Shown here in pieces: positions 50,239 through 60,425 of a stretch of 64,000 nt of DNA. Numbering within the stretch: the first letter of the stretch is position 1; each line of letters starts with the position of its first letter. A model generated the notes under the pieces. That model saw nothing but the letters and a program-made list of their open reading frames with translations. It did not search any database and was not told where the DNA came from. The stretch comes from an uncultured Pelagibacteraceae bacterium (GTDB lineage Bacteria > Pseudomonadota > Alphaproteobacteria > Pelagibacterales > Pelagibacteraceae): positions 184,283-248,282 of the forward strand of contig CACISX010000001.1 of the NCBI GenBank assembly GCA_902589455.1. The letters run 5' to 3'. Both the position numbers and the translations under genes were made by a program.

Positions 50239-50978
50239 GTGGAAGATTAGAAGGTAAAAATATAGTTGTAACAGCAGCGGGACAAGGAATTGGAAAGGCG
50301 ACAGCAATAGCTTTTTGTAATGAAGGTGCCAATGTATTTGCAACAGACATTAATCAAGAAACTCTAAATACTCTTAAAAAAGATTATTCAAAAATAGATG
50401 TATTCAAATTAGATAGTACAGATAAAAATAGTGTAGAAAATTATTTCAAGCACATGAATAAAATTGATGTTTTATTTAATGCTGTAGGCTATGTTCATCA
50501 TGGAACAATATTAGAGTGTGAGGAAAAAGATTGGGATTTTTCTTTTAATGTAAATATAAAATCAATGTATTATATGTGTAAAGGTGTACTGCCGATAATG
50601 ATTCAACAAAATGGTGGAAGTATTATAAATGTATCATCATGTGCATCTAGCTTAAAAGGTTTCCCAAATAGATTCGTTTATGGAACCACTAAAGGTGCTG
50701 TCATTGGTTTAACAAAAGCAATTGCAGCTGATTTTGTTAAACAAAATATTAGATGTAATTCAATTGCACCAGGAACAGTTTTTTCACCTTCTTGGCAAGA
50801 AAGGGTTAATCAAAGTCCAGATCCTGTTCAAGCTAAAAAAGATTTTATAGCAAGACAACCCATGGGAAGATTAGGCACTGCAGAAGAAATAGCTGCTGTA
50901 GCTGTATACTTAGCGAGTGATGATGCAACATTTACAACAGGAACAACAATTTCAGTTGATGGTGGAATTTCAATATAA
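50235..50978 (+). CDS. SDR-family oxidoreductase
   Basis: AAGQGIGKATAIAF; YGTTKGAVIGLTKAIA; GTTISVDGG. Confidence 0.92.
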   Translation: MSGRLEGKNIVVTAAGQGIGKATAIAFCNEGANVFATDINQETLNTLKKDYSKIDVFKLDSTDKNSVENYFKHMNKIDVLFNAVGYVHHGTILECEEKDWDFSFNVNIKSMYYMCKGVLPIMIQQNGGSIINVSSCASSLKGFPNRFVYGTTKGAVIGLTKAIAADFVKQNIRCNSIAPGTVFSPSWQERVNQSPDPVQAKKDFIARQPMGRLGTAEEIAAVAVYLASDDATFTTGTTISVDGGISI

Positions 50979-50999
50979 TTAAATAACAAAAGGATAAAT

Positions 51000-51842
51000 A
51001 TGAAATTATTAAGAGTAGGACAAAAAGGAAGCGAAAAGCCAGCTGTATTAGATAAAGATGGTAAAATTAGAGATATCAGTTCTCATATCAAAGATTTAAA
51101 TCCAGATAATTTAAATTTTGAGACTATTTCTAAATTAAAAAGTGCTGATTTATCGTCTTTACCAGAATTATCTACAAGTGATCGAATAGGATCTTGTATC
51201 ACTAAGCCAGGTAAATTTGTTGCTATTGGTTTAAATTATTCTGATCATGCTGCTGAAACTGGAGCCGATGTTCCTTCTGAACCAATAGTTTTTATGAAAG
51301 CTACTAGTTCTATAGTTGGACCTAATGATAATGTTGAAATAGTTTCTGGATCTAAAAAATTAGACTGGGAAGTTGAACTTGGGATAATTATAGGAAAAGA
51401 AACAAAACATATTTCTGAAAGCCAAGCTCAAGATCATATTTTAGGTTATTGCTTAGTTAATGATGTTAGTGAAAGGGAATGGCAAATTGAAAAAATGGGT
51501 CAATGGGTTAAAGGAAAATCCCACGATACTTATGGACCAATTGGCCCTTACTTTGTTACGAAAGATGAAATTGCAGACGTTAACAATCTAAAGATGAGTT
51601 TGGATGTTAATGGAAAAAGAATGCAAACAGGTAATACAAGTACAATGATATTTAACGTTGATGTTATTGTATCCTATTTGAGTAAATATATGTCTCTTCA
51701 AGCAGGTGATATAATTACAACTGGAACACCTCCAGGAGTTGGTATGGGTATGAAGCCTCAACAATTTTTAAAAGAAGGTGATACTATGAAGTTATCAATT
51801 GAAAATTTAGGAGAGCAGAACTCTAAGGTAGTTGCTTTATAA
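51000..51842 (+). CDS. Fumarylacetoacetate hydrolase-family protein
   Basis: IGLNYSDHAAETGADVPSEPIVFMKA; DWEVELGIIIGKET; TTGTPPGVGMGMKP. Confidence 0.92.
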   Translation: MKLLRVGQKGSEKPAVLDKDGKIRDISSHIKDLNPDNLNFETISKLKSADLSSLPELSTSDRIGSCITKPGKFVAIGLNYSDHAAETGADVPSEPIVFMKATSSIVGPNDNVEIVSGSKKLDWEVELGIIIGKETKHISESQAQDHILGYCLVNDVSEREWQIEKMGQWVKGKSHDTYGPIGPYFVTKDEIADVNNLKMSLDVNGKRMQTGNTSTMIFNVDVIVSYLSKYMSLQAGDIITTGTPPGVGMGMKPQQFLKEGDTMKLSIENLGEQNSKVVAL

Positions 51843-51848
51843 TTTGTT

Positions 51849-53021
51849 GTGAAAATAACTTCTATTAAAAGTCACGTACTTAGATACGAGTTAGAAAAAG
51901 AACTTGGTTACTCACAACAATACTACAAACATCGCACAGCTCACCTAGTTGAAGTTCAAACAGATCAAGGAATAACTGGTTGGGGTGAATGTTTTGGGCC
52001 TGGAAATATAGCTTTAGCGAACAAGTTTATTGTTGAAAAAGTTATACAGCCTTTAGTAATTGGTGAAGACCCTTTAAATAAAGAACATATCTGGCAAAAA
52101 GTATATAATCTTTTAAGAGATAGTGGTCAAAAAGGGATGCCGATACAAGCTTTATCAGGAGTAGATATCGCTTTATGGGATATTCTTGGAAAGAAAACAA
52201 ACTCTCCTCTTTACCAACTTGTTGGTGGAAAATGTAATGCTGATGTTCCTGTATATGGATATGGGATGATGTTACAAAAAAAATCAATTGATGAGTTAAT
52301 TCCATTATTTCAAGAAGAAGCAAAACAGATTAAATCAAAAAACTTTAAAGCTATGAAAATGAAAGTTGGATTGGGTCCAAAAGAAGATTTAAAGTTAGTA
52401 CAAGCAGTTAGAAACTCTATAGGTAAAGACTTTAAATTAATGGTTGATGCAAACCATGCTTATAATTTAAAAGATGCTCTCTATGTTGGAAAAGGTTTGG
52501 ATGAACTAGATGTTTATTGGTTCGAAGAACCTGTTGCTCCTGAAGATTACGAAAGCTATAGAGAATTAAAACAAAAAATCTCTACTAGCATTGCAGGTGG
52601 AGAAGCAGAATTTACCAAATATGGTTGGAATAAATTAATATCAAATAATTGTATCGATATAGCTCAACCAGAAGTTTGTGGACTTGGCGGTATTACTGAG
52701 TATTTAAAAGTTGCAGCATTAGCACAAGCTAATTTTATCCCAGTAATTAATCACGTATGGGGCTCTGCAATCAGTATTGCAGTTAACCTTCATTTATTGA
52801 CAGCTCAACCAGATATGCCTGGTGGTTTATTTCCATCAAAATCTATGCTCGAATTTGATACAACAGAAAAAAATATTTTTATCACAGATTTGCCAAAGGA
52901 AGAATTTTCAATTTTAGATCAAGTTAAAAATAATAATGGTTTTGCATCAATTACAGACAATATAGGTATTGGTATAAATCCTGATGAAAACTTTATAAAG
53001 GAGTTTGAGGTAAATGAATAA
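51849..53021 (+). CDS. Mandelate racemase/enolase-superfamily sugar acid dehydratase
   Basis: AMKMKVGLGPKEDL; MVDANHAY; WFEEPVAPEDY; GGEAEFTKYGW; INHVWGSA; non-ATG start. Confidence 0.88.
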   Translation: MKITSIKSHVLRYELEKELGYSQQYYKHRTAHLVEVQTDQGITGWGECFGPGNIALANKFIVEKVIQPLVIGEDPLNKEHIWQKVYNLLRDSGQKGMPIQALSGVDIALWDILGKKTNSPLYQLVGGKCNADVPVYGYGMMLQKKSIDELIPLFQEEAKQIKSKNFKAMKMKVGLGPKEDLKLVQAVRNSIGKDFKLMVDANHAYNLKDALYVGKGLDELDVYWFEEPVAPEDYESYRELKQKISTSIAGGEAEFTKYGWNKLISNNCIDIAQPEVCGLGGITEYLKVAALAQANFIPVINHVWGSAISIAVNLHLLTAQPDMPGGLFPSKSMLEFDTTEKNIFITDLPKEEFSILDQVKNNNGFASITDNIGIGINPDENFIKEFEVNE

Positions 53022-53925
53022 AATAAAAACCTTTGAACCAAAGCCTCTTTGGAAAATAAGATGTACTTTGGGTGAAGGAACTTTATGGGTCAGTGAACAC
53101 AACTCAATTTATTTCGTAGATATTAAAAAGAAGAAAATTTGTTCCTTCAATATTAAAAATAAAAAAAAGAAAATATTTAAAGTAAATAAAGAAATTGGTT
53201 TTATTGCTCACATCAAAGATCATATTTTTATTTTAGGTCTCCAGGGAGAATTAAGAATTCAAAATTTAACATCAAAAAAAATTTTAAAATCAATAAAGAT
53301 AGAAACAAACTTAAAACTAAATAGAATTAATGATGGAAAAACAGATCCTGCTGGAAATCTTTGGTTTGGCACTATGGACAACTTGGAAAGAAAAATTGAA
53401 AAAGGCTCCTTATATAAATTAGATAGAAATTTTAAATTAATAAAAGTTGATAAAAATTATAGAATTACTAATGGGCCAGCATTTATTGATCAGTACAATT
53501 TTTATCACACAGATAGCCCAAAAAAAACAATCTATAAAATTAAAATAAACAAAAATAATAAAATAGTTAATAAAAAAATATTTAAAAAATTATCTCCCGA
53601 AGAAGGATCGCCTGATGGAATGACCTTAGACAAAAATAAAAATTTATGGGTAGCTCATTTCAATGGTGCTTGTATTTCTGTTTTTAATCAAAAAGCAAAA
53701 TTAATTCACAGAATTCAGTTTCCAGCAAAAAATATAACTAATTGTGCATTTGGAGGTAAAAATACTAAAGAACTTTATGTTTCAACAGCAACAAAAGGGA
53801 TGAGCAAATCAGATCTGCGAAAATTTAGATATTCAGGATTCTTTTTTAGTGTAAAAACAAATGTAAGAGGAGTTTTACAAAAAAAATTTATTATAAGTAA
53901 TGAAAAAAAGAGATCTTTACTATGA
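53014..53925 (+). CDS. SMP-30/gluconolactonase-family protein
   Basis: CTLGEGTLWVSEHNSIYFVDI; NDGKTDPAGNLWFGTMD; SPDGMTLDKNKNLWVAHF. Confidence 0.9.
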   Translation: MNKIKTFEPKPLWKIRCTLGEGTLWVSEHNSIYFVDIKKKKICSFNIKNKKKKIFKVNKEIGFIAHIKDHIFILGLQGELRIQNLTSKKILKSIKIETNLKLNRINDGKTDPAGNLWFGTMDNLERKIEKGSLYKLDRNFKLIKVDKNYRITNGPAFIDQYNFYHTDSPKKTIYKIKINKNNKIVNKKIFKKLSPEEGSPDGMTLDKNKNLWVAHFNGACISVFNQKAKLIHRIQFPAKNITNCAFGGKNTKELYVSTATKGMSKSDLRKFRYSGFFFSVKTNVRGVLQKKFIISNEKKRSLL

Positions 53926-56590
53926 GCGAATACCAACAAAGCTTTTAAGAGAAGATATTAGATTATTAGGAACTTTTCTCGGAAGAGTAATTAAAGACCA
54001 AGAAGGTTTAGCTTTTTTTGAAATTGTTGAAAAATTTAGATTATTATCAAAAAATACTCTAACAGATAAAAATAAAAGTAGAATTTTTTCAAAAATTTCG
54101 AAAGAAGTAAAAAAACTATCTCCTAAAAATACGTTTAAATTAACAAGAGCTTTTTCACATATTTTAAATTTAATGAATTTAGCTGAGTCATTAGATGCAT
54201 CCAGAAAGTTAAATGAATTTGAAAATCCATATTTTAAAAGTAAAAGTCAAAATCTTTTCATTGAAGATATAATAGAAAGTTTATTTAAAAATAAAAAAAT
54301 TCCAGATAAAAAAATTTACGAACAAGCTACAAAACTTGATATAGGCATTGTACTTACTGCTCATCCTACTGAAGTAAAAAGGAGAACTTTAATCCAAAAA
54401 TATGCCAATTTAATTGAAATTATGGAGCAAAGACATCTCTATAAAAAATATCCATCAAAGATAATTGAATTAGATAGAAAGCTATACTCGGAAATAGCAA
54501 TAATATGGAAAACAGATGAACTAAAAAGGACTAAACCATCTCCATTAGATGAAGCGAGATGGGGTTTAGCCGTTATCGAGGATAGTCTGTGGGACACCAT
54601 TCCTAAAGTTTACAAAAGACTTAACGATATATTCAGAAAAAATTTAAAGAAAGATTTGCCGCGTGATTTCAATCCAATTCAATTTGGATCATGGATGGGG
54701 GGAGACAGAGATGGAAATCCTAATGTAACAGCTGAAGTTACAAAGAAAGTAATATTATTTTCTAGATGGCAAGCTGCAAAATTATATGAGAAAGAACTTA
54801 CTAAATTGATACAAGATTTATCAATGGAAGAATGCTCTACAAAAATTAAAAGAGCAACAGGAAACAGTTATGAACCTTATAGAGTTTACTTGAGACCAAT
54901 TAGGGATAAGGTAAGACTAACCTATCAATTAATTGAAAATCATTTAAATAACAATGCAGATTTAGATGAAAACAAATTAATTCAAAATAAAAATGAAATA
55001 ACTCTTCCATTAAGAGAAGTAAGAAAATCATTAAAAGCAAACCGAGGAGAATATATTGCAAACGCAGACCTATTAGATTTAATGAGAAGGGTCAGGTGCT
55101 TTGGAATTAATTTAGCGAGATTAGATATAAGACAAGAGGCAGATAAACATAAAAAACTTTTAAACGAAATTTTTAAAAAGAAAAAAAATATAAAATATTC
55201 TTCTTTGACTGAAATAGAAAAAATAAAATTATTAAATAAATCTATAAAAGAAAAAAAATTTTTTTTAGATAAAATAAAAATAAAAGATAAAGAAAATAAA
55301 GAAGTTTGGAATACTTTCAAACAGATAGCGAAAACACCAATTGAGTGCCTAGGTGCATATGTAATATCAATGACCTCAACAGCATCTGATATTTTATCTG
55401 TTTATTTTTTACAAATGCAGGCACAAAACAAAAATTTATTAAGAGTTGTGCCACTTTTTGAGACATTGGATGATTTAAAAAATGCTAATGGTGTCATGGC
55501 AAATTTATTCAAACTTTCATGGTATAGAAAAATGATTAATTCAAAGCAGGAAGTAATGATTGGATATTCTGATTCCAGTAAAGATGCTGGAAAATTATCT
55601 GCGAGTTGGCATCAATATAAACTTCAAGAGGAGCTTAGAAGTTTAGCGAAAAAATATAGAATAAATCTTGTTTTCTTCCACGGTAGAGGTGGATCTCCAG
55701 GAAGAGGAGGTGGACCTATTCAGGCTACTTTAAAATCACAACCTTCAGGAACAGTTAATGGTAAAATAAGAATTACCGATCAAGGAGAGGTAATTCAACA
55801 AAAGTATGGATACAAACCTTTAGCTGAATACAACCTCTGTAGCTATATCGGCTCTGTAATGGATGCTTCTTTAAATCCACCGCCAAGATCAAAATCAAAT
55901 TGGCGTGATTTGATTCAAAAAATGTCAGAAATTTCAACATCCTCATATAGAAAATACTTAAATCAAAGTGAGGATTTTATTCGTTACTTCAAAACTGTTA
56001 CACCTCATAAATCACTTGGAAAGCTTGCGATTGGTTCAAGACCAACCAAAAGGAAGAATGTTGATAACATCCAAAGTTTAAGAGCAATACCCTGGGTTTT
56101 TGCTTGGACACAAATTAGATTAATGTTACCTGCTTGGCTAGGGACAACTGAGGCATTGAGATATGGTTCAATCAAAAAGTTCAAAAGAACAATGACTGAT
56201 ATGGAGAGAAATTGGCCATATTTTGTATCAACTATGGATATTTTAGATATGGTAATTTCTAAAGTAGATCCAGAAATATCAGTTATTTATGAAAATAATT
56301 TAGCTGATCCCTCATTAAAGAGAATTGGTAAAAAATTAAGATTTCAATTTGAGGCATTGGTCAAATTGCATAATAAAATTACTCCTAAAGAAGTGGTAAA
56401 AGAGAGAAAAGAATTTAGAAAGTCTTTATTTATAAGAAACAATTATACTGAGATGTTAAATATACTACAGGCAAATGTAATGAATAAATTAACAAATAAA
56501 AAATATAAAAATTTAGATAAAAAATTTCTTGAAGATTCTTTAATGACATCAATTGCAGGTATTTCTGCAGCGATGAAAAATACTGGATAA
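53900..56590 (+). CDS. ppc: Phosphoenolpyruvate carboxylase
   Basis: VLTAHPTEVKRRT; GSWMGGDRDGNPNVT; GYSDSSKDAG; FFHGRGGSPGRGGGP. Confidence 0.97.
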   Translation: MKKRDLYYERIPTKLLREDIRLLGTFLGRVIKDQEGLAFFEIVEKFRLLSKNTLTDKNKSRIFSKISKEVKKLSPKNTFKLTRAFSHILNLMNLAESLDASRKLNEFENPYFKSKSQNLFIEDIIESLFKNKKIPDKKIYEQATKLDIGIVLTAHPTEVKRRTLIQKYANLIEIMEQRHLYKKYPSKIIELDRKLYSEIAIIWKTDELKRTKPSPLDEARWGLAVIEDSLWDTIPKVYKRLNDIFRKNLKKDLPRDFNPIQFGSWMGGDRDGNPNVTAEVTKKVILFSRWQAAKLYEKELTKLIQDLSMEECSTKIKRATGNSYEPYRVYLRPIRDKVRLTYQLIENHLNNNADLDENKLIQNKNEITLPLREVRKSLKANRGEYIANADLLDLMRRVRCFGINLARLDIRQEADKHKKLLNEIFKKKKNIKYSSLTEIEKIKLLNKSIKEKKFFLDKIKIKDKENKEVWNTFKQIAKTPIECLGAYVISMTSTASDILSVYFLQMQAQNKNLLRVVPLFETLDDLKNANGVMANLFKLSWYRKMINSKQEVMIGYSDSSKDAGKLSASWHQYKLQEELRSLAKKYRINLVFFHGRGGSPGRGGGPIQATLKSQPSGTVNGKIRITDQGEVIQQKYGYKPLAEYNLCSYIGSVMDASLNPPPRSKSNWRDLIQKMSEISTSSYRKYLNQSEDFIRYFKTVTPHKSLGKLAIGSRPTKRKNVDNIQSLRAIPWVFAWTQIRLMLPAWLGTTEALRYGSIKKFKRTMTDMERNWPYFVSTMDILDMVISKVDPEISVIYENNLADPSLKRIGKKLRFQFEALVKLHNKITPKEVVKERKEFRKSLFIRNNYTEMLNILQANVMNKLTNKKYKNLDKKFLEDSLMTSIAGISAAMKNTG

Positions 56591-57299
56591 ATGTTTGAAT
56601 ACTTAATTGCTTTTGGAGCAGGACTTGTAAGTTTTTTATCTCCATGTGTTTTACCTCTAATTCCTGGATATATTTCTTATATCTCAGGTCAATCATTGCA
56701 AGAAATTTTAAATCAAAAAAAAATAAACTTTTTTCCTTTAATTTTATTTTGCTTTGGGTTCTCAACTGTATTTGTAGCTTTAGGAGCATCAGCTTCTTTT
56801 TTAGGACAGGCACTTTTACAAAATTCAGAAGTGTTAAGAATTTCAGCTGGAATAATTATAATAATTTTTTCTCTTCAATTAATTGGAATAATTAATATTC
56901 CATATTTAAACTTAGAAAAAAGATTTGATGCAAAAAAAATCAAGCAACATTCTTTTTCCATATGTGATTGGTGTTGCTTTTGGTTTTGGCTGGACACCAT
57001 GTATTGGTCCAATTTTAGGTTCAATTTTAGCTTTAGCATCTATTGAAGAAACTTTATCAAGAGCTGTAATGTTGTTAATTTCTTACTCATTAGGTCTTGC
57101 TATTCCATTTGTTTTATCTGGATATTTAATTCAAAGATTTTTATTATTTTCTAAAAATTTTAAGAAAAATATTAATTTAATATCAAAAATTGGTGGAATA
57201 ACTCTATTAGTTACTGGTATTTTAATTTTAACTAATCAATTACAAGCTATAGGATTTTATATAATTGAAATCTTTCCGTTTATGCAAAAATTCGGATAA
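56591..57299 (+). pseudogene. ccdA: CcdA/DsbD-like cytochrome c biogenesis protein split by a +1 frameshift at A8 (56932-56939)
   Basis: Two ORF-track pieces (56591..57046 and 56925..57299) join into one CcdA-like protein if one A is removed: ...RFDAKKSSNILFPYVIGVAFGFGWTPCIGPILGS... Confidence 0.8.
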
Positions 57300-57308
57300 A
57301 AGGTATTA

Positions 57309-57897
57309 ATGAAGATTTATCAAATAGATTCCAGTGCTAGAAAAAAATGGCTCAACCTCTAGAGCTTTAGCAAAAAAACTTTTAGATAAAATCAAAAAAC
57401 CAGGAGATGAAGTAATTTATAGAGATCTAGATGATGAGATGCTTTTTGTAAGTGGGCTTACAGAATCTGGAATGAACATAGATGAAAATGATCAAACAGA
57501 AGAGCATAAAAAAATGTTCAAACTTTCGGACAAACTTGTAAAGGAATTGAAAGAGAGCGATGTCATAATAATTTCGGCTCCAATTTATAATTATGGTCCT
57601 CCCGCAACTCTTAAAGCTTGGTCAGATTTAGCAGCTAGAATAGGTGAAACTTTTAGATTTAAACCAAATGGTAGAAGAGAAGGGCTATTAAAAAATAAAC
57701 ATGCTTATCTAGTTATCACTTCTGGAGGAACTAAATTAAATAGCTCAGAGGATTTTTTAACTCCTTGGCTAAAATTTATTCTTAACTTCTTTGGTATAGA
57801 TAAAGTAGATATAATCAGTGCAGACCAAATGGCACTTGATTATGAAAAATCAATCAAAGAAGCTGAAGCACAAATAGAAAATTTATTTAAAGATTAA
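57309..57897 (+). pseudogene. FMN-dependent NADH-azoreductase-like flavodoxin-fold protein with a +1 frameshift at A7 (57341-57347)
   Basis: ATG at 57309 gives MKIYQIDSSARKKWLNL*; removing one A gives MKIYQIDSSARKNGSTSRALAKKLLDKIKK... continuing into the track ORF. Confidence 0.8.
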
Positions 57898-58990
57898 ATT
57901 TTCTTTTTAGGTGTCTTAGTTTACCCTCTGTACTATCATAATCAATGTAACAACCTTGTAAAAATCTCTCACCTTCTTTTGTTTCATAGGCTGTTCTCCC
58001 ATGAAGAAGCCTGTGATTGTCCATCATCATTAAGTCTTTTGGCTCAAGTTTAAACTCAATTCTATATTTGTCTGAATTATACATTTCAGATATTTTTTTT
58101 CTCGCTTGATAGTAAAGATCTAATTTTTCTTTTTCTAAAATTGGAACATAGTCTAATCTGGGACTAAATCTTACTTGCTTAAAACTTTTATCATCATTTA
58201 ATTCAATTAAAGGAGAAATTGTTTCTAGAATAACTTCTTTATCAATAAATCTAAATCTTACTTTTACTTCTGTTAATATTTTATAAAATTCTGGGTATTC
58301 ATTTTTTAAATCTTCAGTAACTGTATAACCATCTACCAATGTTGATAACCCACCAGAAACTTTACTTTCAATACAATGTAAAAGCTGAATACATGGTACA
58401 GGATTTCTATAAGGATTATCTGTATGGGGTGCTAAAGCTAACGATGTATAAGCAAGATCATTAGGATCAGGTTTAGATTTTACGTCAAAATATTCACCAA
58501 AATTTGTTCTTCGAACACTTCCTATAGAATTTGCAAATTCCACGATGTAATTTTTTGATGCTGGAATATTTTTTACTACGACAAATCCATATTTATAAAA
58601 TGAAACAAGCAAATCATGCATTTCTTTACTCTCATAAAAATTTTTCTGGTATTCGAAATTTTTAATATTTTTTAGAGTGGAGTCCCATTTAGTTTTTTCT
58701 ATAGACCTAATTACAATATCTTCTTTAGAAAACTCAGAAGCGATTTTATCTATTTCTAGTTTTGAATTAACACCGTCATTAAAATCAACTTCTAAATATT
58801 TTTCATTAATGTTGGCTTTATTTATTGAAACATCATTATTTAGAAAGGTAGGATCAAAAAGTCTTTGCTGAGTTCCTTTATCTAAATATTCTTCACCATT
58901 TGCCCTTTCACGTAACCAGAATGGGTGAATTTCTTTTTTTTCAGACCCATTATTAAAATAAACCTTGTTTTTAATTAGCTCAATTTTCAT
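57887..58990 (-). CDS. Gamma-butyrobetaine hydroxylase / TauD-family 2OG-Fe(II) dioxygenase
   Basis: N-term EIHPFWLRERANGEEYLD (DUF971-like); APHTDNPYRNPVP HxD; MMMDNHRLLHGRTAY. Confidence 0.82.
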   Translation of the reverse strand: MKIELIKNKVYFNNGSEKKEIHPFWLRERANGEEYLDKGTQQRLFDPTFLNNDVSINKANINEKYLEVDFNDGVNSKLEIDKIASEFSKEDIVIRSIEKTKWDSTLKNIKNFEYQKNFYESKEMHDLLVSFYKYGFVVVKNIPASKNYIVEFANSIGSVRRTNFGEYFDVKSKPDPNDLAYTSLALAPHTDNPYRNPVPCIQLLHCIESKVSGGLSTLVDGYTVTEDLKNEYPEFYKILTEVKVRFRFIDKEVILETISPLIELNDDKSFKQVRFSPRLDYVPILEKEKLDLYYQARKKISEMYNSDKYRIEFKLEPKDLMMMDNHRLLHGRTAYETKEGERFLQGCYIDYDSTEGKLRHLKRKFNL

Positions 58991-59057
58991 ACTACTTATC
59001 CAAGGATTATTTAAAATTTAACTTTAATCAACATAAATTAAATAGTAAGAGTTCTCT

Positions 59058-59864
59058 GTGAAAAAATTTGATACAAAAAAATATCCAATATATGCAAGCT
59101 TTTTAAATCAACTTGCTAAAGATTTAACAAGATTTTACTACACCAAATTAGATAAACCATTCAAGATAACTAATAAGATGAAAGGTAAAGGCTATGATCC
59201 AGTAACGACATCTGACAAAGCATTTGAAAAATTTATAAGATCTAAAATTTCAAAAAAATTTCCAAATCACCAAATTATAGGTGAGGAGTATGGTCATAAA
59301 AATACTAAAAGTGAGTTTTCATGGGTAATAGACCCAATTGATGGAACCAGATCATATGTAGTAGGTAATCCTAGCTGGAGCAACCTTATTTCATTAAATT
59401 ACAATGGAGAACCAGTTTTAGGATTAGCAAATTTTCCTAAAATGAGAAAATATTATTTAAATGTAAATAAAAATACGGCATATGTTTTTGAAAATAATAA
59501 AAAAAGAAAACTTAAAGTTAATAGTAAATTAAATTTTGCTAATGCAAAATTAGCTGCTGCTTTTCATAATCAGTTAACATTAAAACAACAATCAAAAATT
59601 AAAAAATTTATTAAAAGAATGCAATTTCCTTGTTTTGATGCATTGACATATTGTCAACTAGCAGAAGGAAGACTAGAGATAGTTTCACAATGTGCAAATA
59701 AAATTTGGGATATTCATCCAATTATGCCTATAGTAAGAGCAAGTGGCGCAATAGTAACGACTTGGGGTAATAAAAATCCCGTGGTTGGAGGAAATATTAT
59801 TGTCTCAAATAATATGAGTAATCATAAAAAGATTTTAAAATTATTAAAACCACTAGCTGAATGA
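59058..59864 (+). CDS. Inositol monophosphatase/HisN-family phosphatase
   Basis: DPVTTSDKAFEKFIR; IIGEEYG; WVIDPIDGTRSYVVGNPSW. Confidence 0.9.
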   Translation: MKKFDTKKYPIYASFLNQLAKDLTRFYYTKLDKPFKITNKMKGKGYDPVTTSDKAFEKFIRSKISKKFPNHQIIGEEYGHKNTKSEFSWVIDPIDGTRSYVVGNPSWSNLISLNYNGEPVLGLANFPKMRKYYLNVNKNTAYVFENNKKRKLKVNSKLNFANAKLAAAFHNQLTLKQQSKIKKFIKRMQFPCFDALTYCQLAEGRLEIVSQCANKIWDIHPIMPIVRASGAIVTTWGNKNPVVGGNIIVSNNMSNHKKILKLLKPLAE

Positions 59865-60424
59865 TACCAGAAAGAGCGCAAGTAATTTTAGATTTCTGGT
59901 TTAAAGAGACCTCTTCTGAAATGCGTTTCAAAAAAGATGAAAAGTTTGATCAAAAAATCAAAGATAATTTTTCAAAAGATTATGAATTAGCATATCAAAA
60001 TGAATATGATGATTGGCAGGATAATCCTATGAGCTGTCTAGCATTAGTTATTTTATTTGATCAATTTTCTAGAAATATGTTTAGAAATGATAAAAAAGCT
60101 TTTGCGCAAGATCAAAAAACTAGATTAATTGTAAATGATGCAGTCTATTCTGGTTATTTAGAAGCTATGAATGTTGATCAAAGATTTTTTATGCTATTGC
60201 CATTAATTCATAGTGAGGAAATAAGTGATCATGAAATGGCTTATTATTTATTAAATAAATATTTAAGGGAACATGAGGGGTACATCCAAATTAAAAAATT
60301 TTGGCAAGATCATACTAAAGTAATTCGTCAGTTTCATAGATATCCACATAGAAATAAAATTTTAGGACGAGAGTCTACTGAAGAAGAAATAGAATTTTTA
60401 AAAGCACCAAACTCCTCTTGGTAA
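59861..60424 (+). CDS. DUF924-family protein
   Basis: VILDFWFKE...LALVILFDQFSRNMFR...FFMLLPLIHSE. Confidence 0.9.
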   Translation: MIPERAQVILDFWFKETSSEMRFKKDEKFDQKIKDNFSKDYELAYQNEYDDWQDNPMSCLALVILFDQFSRNMFRNDKKAFAQDQKTRLIVNDAVYSGYLEAMNVDQRFFMLLPLIHSEEISDHEMAYYLLNKYLREHEGYIQIKKFWQDHTKVIRQFHRYPHRNKILGRESTEEEIEFLKAPNSSW

Positions 60425-60425
60425 A

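Noticed and set aside
54982-55320. 112-aa antisense ORF in ppc
   Set aside because: Shadow ORF produced by a Lys-rich stretch of PEP carboxylase.
56430-56813. 127-aa antisense ORF spanning the ppc/ccdA junction
   Set aside because: Overlaps conserved coding on the other strand; Gln/Leu-rich low-complexity translation.
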